9,205 nucleotides of DNA. Origin: an uncultured Christensenella sp. (lineage in GTDB: Bacteria; Bacillota; Clostridia; Christensenellales; Borkfalkiaceae). Where the stretch lies: contig CAJTVA010000053.1 in NCBI GenBank assembly GCA_910579585.1, forward strand, positions 1-9,205, written 5' to 3'. The notes beneath the pieces were generated by a model that was given only the letters and a program-made list of their open reading frames with translations, did no database searches and was not told where the DNA came from. Shown piece after piece: positions 8,398 through 9,205 of the stretch. The translations under genes were made by a program, and so were the position numbers. Position 1 is the first letter of the stretch. Each line of letters starts with the position of its first letter.

Positions 8398-8407
8398 CCC
8401 GAACCAC
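8393..8407 (+). repeat. 15-bp direct repeat, copy 1
   Basis: tccgccccgaaccac is identical to 9161-9175, 768 bp away. On the minus strand it reads GTGGTTCGGGGCGGA and runs into the 5' arm of the leader terminator. A 10-bp inverted version, gtggttcggg, is at 8251-8260. Confidence 0.7.
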
Positions 8408-8520
8408 ATTATTTCGCGTATACCGCGGAATAACCTTAAATTAAAAGACCACGCAAAAAACATTTTACGCCCCGCTTTTGTTCGCGACGGAGATGTTCAG
8501 TTTTCGTGGTCGGTAGTTTC

Positions 8521-8549
8521 ATTATAGTTAAATTAAACTAGTTTGTCAA
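8521..8549 (-). promoter_or_regulatory. Consensus sigma-A promoter toward the surface-protein gene
   Basis: Minus-strand TTGACA (8549-8544), a 17-nt spacer and TATAAT (8526-8521): 12 of 12 consensus bases with ideal spacing. The predicted start is an A near 8514. The spacer contains the palindrome AAACTAGTTT (8535-8544), a possible operator. This is the only good promoter found for the surface-protein gene and gives a leader of about 337 nt. Confidence 0.85.
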
Positions 8550-8558
8550 CTCAATTTT
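8521..8558 (-). promoter_or_regulatory. Bipartite motif, copy A (AAAATTGAG-N17-TTTAACTATAAT)
   Basis: On the minus strand AAAATTGAG (8558-8550) and TTTAACTATAAT (8532-8521) are separated by 17 nt. It coincides with the surface-protein promoter: the motif's last six bases are the -10, and the -35 follows AAAATTGAG directly. A related box, TTATAGTTAA, recurs at 8566-8575 over the -10 of the opposing promoter. It is a candidate binding site of the XRE protein. Confidence 0.55.
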
Positions 8559-8572
8559 GTATGTTTTATAGT
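8543..8572 (+). promoter_or_regulatory. Promoter of the XRE regulator gene
   Basis: TTGTCA (8543-8548), an 18-nt spacer, and TATAGT (8567-8572): 5/6 and 5/6 matches to sigma-A consensus. Transcription would start near 8579, leaving a leader of about 38 nt before the ATG. The -35 overlaps the -35 of the opposing promoter by 5 bp, and the left arm of the 15-bp inverted repeat fills most of the spacer. Confidence 0.6.
8549..8563 (+). repeat. 15-bp inverted repeat, left arm
   Basis: actcaattttgtatg is the exact reverse complement of catacaaaattgagt at 8922-8936. It begins one base after the -35 of the regulator promoter and ends before its -10 box. The two arms bracket the XRE gene. Confidence 0.9.
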
Positions 8573-8599
8573 TAATTTTTGGTGTAAAATGAAATATAT

Positions 8600-8607
8600 G
8601 GGGAGGG
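8600..8607 (+). promoter_or_regulatory. Ribosome binding site of the XRE gene
   Basis: ggggaggg, with core ggagg at 8602-8606, lies about 9 nt before the ATG at 8617 and fixes that start. In-frame ATGs further in have no comparable site. Confidence 0.85.
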
Positions 8608-8616
8608 CAATTTTAA

Positions 8617-8934
8617 ATGGACGTAATTAAACGGCTGAACTCTATGCGGTTGGAAAGGAATATGAGCGTTTATCGCCTTGCCGAGCTTTCGGGCATTAAC
8701 CAAAGCACGCTTGCAAACACCTTTTCGCGCGGTACGGTGCCGTCTATTCGCCATTTAGAGATGCTTTGCACGGCCTTGGGCTGCACTTTGGCGCAGTTTT
8801 TTACCCAAGACGAAGCCCATATGGACCTTACCCCTCAAGAGCAACTTTTAATAAACAACTACCGCAAGTTGCCCGAAACTATCCGTTTTTCCATATCCAC
8901 GCTGGTAAACACGGTGCCGAGCATACAAAATTGA
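8617..8934 (+). CDS. XRE-family helix-turn-helix transcriptional regulator
   Basis: 105-residue single-domain DNA-binding protein. Residues 3-62 are a Cro/C1-type HTH: helix 1 VIKRLNSMRLERN, helix 2 VYRLAELSG (18-26), recognition helix NQSTLANTFSRG (28-39), then PSIRHLEMLCTALG (42-55) and the TLAQFF helix (57-62). The pattern S/G-I-N-Q-S-T followed by P-S-I is typical of the family. Residues 70-100 (DLTPQEQLLINNYRKLPETIRFSI) are a short helical tail common in small Clostridia XRE regulators and may mediate dimerisation. There is no metal-binding or peptidase domain. The start is chosen from the strong ribosome binding site. It is divergent from the giant surface protein with overlapping promoters, so autoregulation plus control of that gene is the likely role (inferred). 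It is bracketed by a 15-bp inverted repeat; its stop codon lies in the right arm. Confidence 0.92.
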   Translation: MDVIKRLNSMRLERNMSVYRLAELSGINQSTLANTFSRGTVPSIRHLEMLCTALGCTLAQFFTQDEAHMDLTPQEQLLINNYRKLPETIRFSISTLVNTVPSIQN

Positions 8935-8936
8935 GT
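8922..8936 (-). repeat. 15-bp inverted repeat, right arm
   Basis: catacaaaattgagt, the perfect inverted copy of 8549-8563, 358 bp away. It contains the last three codons (Ile-Gln-Asn) and the TGA stop of the XRE gene. Confidence 0.9.
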
Positions 8937-8974
8937 GTTAGACCCCCTAATATACTACAAATTTTAACTATATT
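8927..8974 (+). repeat. Bipartite motif, copy B (spacing 27)
   Basis: AAAATTGAG (8927-8935) and TTTAACTATATT (8963-8974, 11 of 12 matching) are separated by 27 nt, one helical turn more than copies A and C. The first half lies in the right arm of the inverted repeat, across the XRE stop codon. Confidence 0.5.
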
Positions 8975-8986
8975 ACATTATATATT

Positions 8987-9024
8987 AAAATTGAGCGACG
9001 GATATTCCATATTTTAACTATAAT
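8987..9024 (+). repeat. Bipartite motif, copy C (spacing 17)
   Basis: AAAATTGAG (8987-8995) and TTTAACTATAAT (9013-9024) are separated by 17 nt, identical in both halves and spacing to copy A, while the spacer itself is unrelated. It contains a perfect TATAAT (9019-9024) but no -35 at the proper distance. It may be an operator or an activator-dependent promoter. Confidence 0.5.
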
Positions 9025-9128
9025 TTAACAATATCAGATTTACTGCGGGAATTGCCCCGCACATATGCCTTAACAAAATTTTTTGCCCCCTATATATGTC
9101 GGAGTTTTTAAAAATTGCGATATTTTGA

Positions 9129-9181
9129 CACAAACGGGCTTGCGCCGACGTTGCGGCGCTTCCGCCCCGAACCACTTTGTG
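9129..9181. other. Three-part stem-loop
   Basis: CACAAA (9129-9134) pairs with TTTGTG (9176-9181), CGGG (9135-9138) with CCCG (9166-9169), and GCGCCG (9142-9147) with CGGCGC (9154-9159) around a 6-nt loop. The order is properly nested, with small internal loops. No T-tract follows on either strand, so it is not a simple terminator; it could be an RNA structure or a repeat-type hairpin. Confidence 0.4.
9161..9175 (+). repeat. 15-bp direct repeat, copy 2
   Basis: Identical to 8393-8407. This copy forms part of the 3' side of the three-part stem at 9129-9181. In minus-strand reading, both copies are followed by a hairpin. Confidence 0.7.
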
Positions 9182-9205
9182 CACCGCCCCGCGGCTTTTC
9201 GCCGC

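Larger units (their letters stand above)
8364..8514 (-). ncRNA. Candidate structured leader RNA / attenuator (unrecognised class)
   Basis: Minus-strand RNA starting near 8514, 6 nt after a perfect -10 box, and ending at the U5 of the intrinsic terminator: about 150 nt. Element 1 is a closing stem, GACCACG (8511-8505) with CGTGGTC (8453-8447), extended inside by AAAAC/GTTTT pairing, around a ~50-nt interior. Element 2 is hairpin TTCCGCG (8430-8424) with CGCGAA (8418-8413), with one bulged C. Element 3 is the terminator. Segment TTATTCCGC (8433-8425) can instead pair with the terminator 5' arm GCGGATAA with one bulge, which would be an antiterminator. I see no match to the common riboswitch classes. 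It could be a riboswitch, a protein-controlled attenuator, or a separate small RNA. Confidence 0.5.
8935..9205. other. Gene-free region downstream of the XRE gene
   Basis: No ORF with a ribosome binding site is visible. The left half is AT-rich and holds motif copies B and C. A 6-bp hairpin TGCGGG/CCCGCA (9044-9061) lacks an adjacent T-tract. After about 9125 the DNA becomes GC-rich, with a three-part stem (9129-9181), a 15-bp repeat also present at 8393-8407, and a hairpin gcggc/gccgc (9191-9205) cut by the window end. No clear terminator for the XRE gene was found. Confidence 0.6.

Noticed and set aside
8266..8463. 65-residue minus-strand ORF in the leader
   Set aside because: It runs straight through the terminator hairpin, has only a weak GGGG upstream, and shows no protein-like features. 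A leader-peptide role is not excluded but not supported.
8436..8522. 28-residue minus-strand ORF (MKLPTTKTEHLRRE...)
   Set aside because: Its ATG overlaps the -10 box and lies upstream of the predicted transcription start, so it would not be translated from this promoter.
8766..9017. 83-residue plus-strand ORF
   Set aside because: Out-of-frame shadow of the XRE gene running into AT-rich intergenic DNA, with no ribosome binding site.
9044..9084. Hairpin TGCGGG/CCCGCA plus T6 as a terminator for the XRE gene
   Set aside because: The T-run begins about 17 nt after the stem, too far for an intrinsic terminator.

Overview
This window looks like a piece of a low-to-mid GC Firmicutes genome, most likely an uncultured gut-type Clostridia. 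The reasons are consensus sigma-A promoters, strong AGGAGG-type ribosome binding sites, and a Gram-positive surface protein with a Lys-rich signal peptide and a C-terminal membrane anchor. The taxonomic call is an inference. No rRNA, tRNA, CRISPR array or insertion sequence is visible.

Layout. Positions 42-8177 (minus strand) are a single 2711-residue gene for a giant surface protein. From the N-terminus it has a signal peptide, a right-handed beta-helix head with Pmp-like GGxI..N..GGGIY coils, about twenty tandem beta-sandwich modules of the MBG/YDG type as a stalk, one transmembrane helix, and a short Asp-rich cytoplasmic tail. Positions 8178-8616 are a dense regulatory region. Positions 8617-8934 (plus strand) encode a 105-residue XRE-family DNA-binding protein. 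Positions 8935-9205 hold no gene but contain repeats and stem-loops.

How the parts may work together. The two genes are divergent. A textbook promoter on the minus strand (TTGACA-N17-TATAAT, 8521-8549) points toward the surface protein, and its -35 box overlaps the -35 of the plus-strand promoter for the regulator. The minus-strand transcript should start near 8514 and run through about 150 nt of structured RNA ending in an intrinsic terminator (8364-8397), well before the start codon at 8177. An upstream segment (8425-8433) can pair with the 5' arm of that terminator, so this leader has the layout of an attenuator or riboswitch. It matches no class I recognise.

The regulator gene is bracketed by a perfect 15-bp inverted repeat (8549-8563 and 8922-8936). 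The left copy lies between the -35 and -10 of the regulator's own promoter, and the right copy overlaps its stop codon. The same sequence belongs to a bipartite motif, AAAATTGAG-N(17 or 27)-TTTAACTATAAT, found three times (once inverted on the left, twice on the right). This could be a set of operators for looping autoregulation, or recombination sites of an invertible switch. Taken together, the region looks like an unusual multi-layer control circuit (regulator, divergent promoters, RNA attenuator) for a giant adhesin-like protein. All regulatory roles are inferred from sequence.
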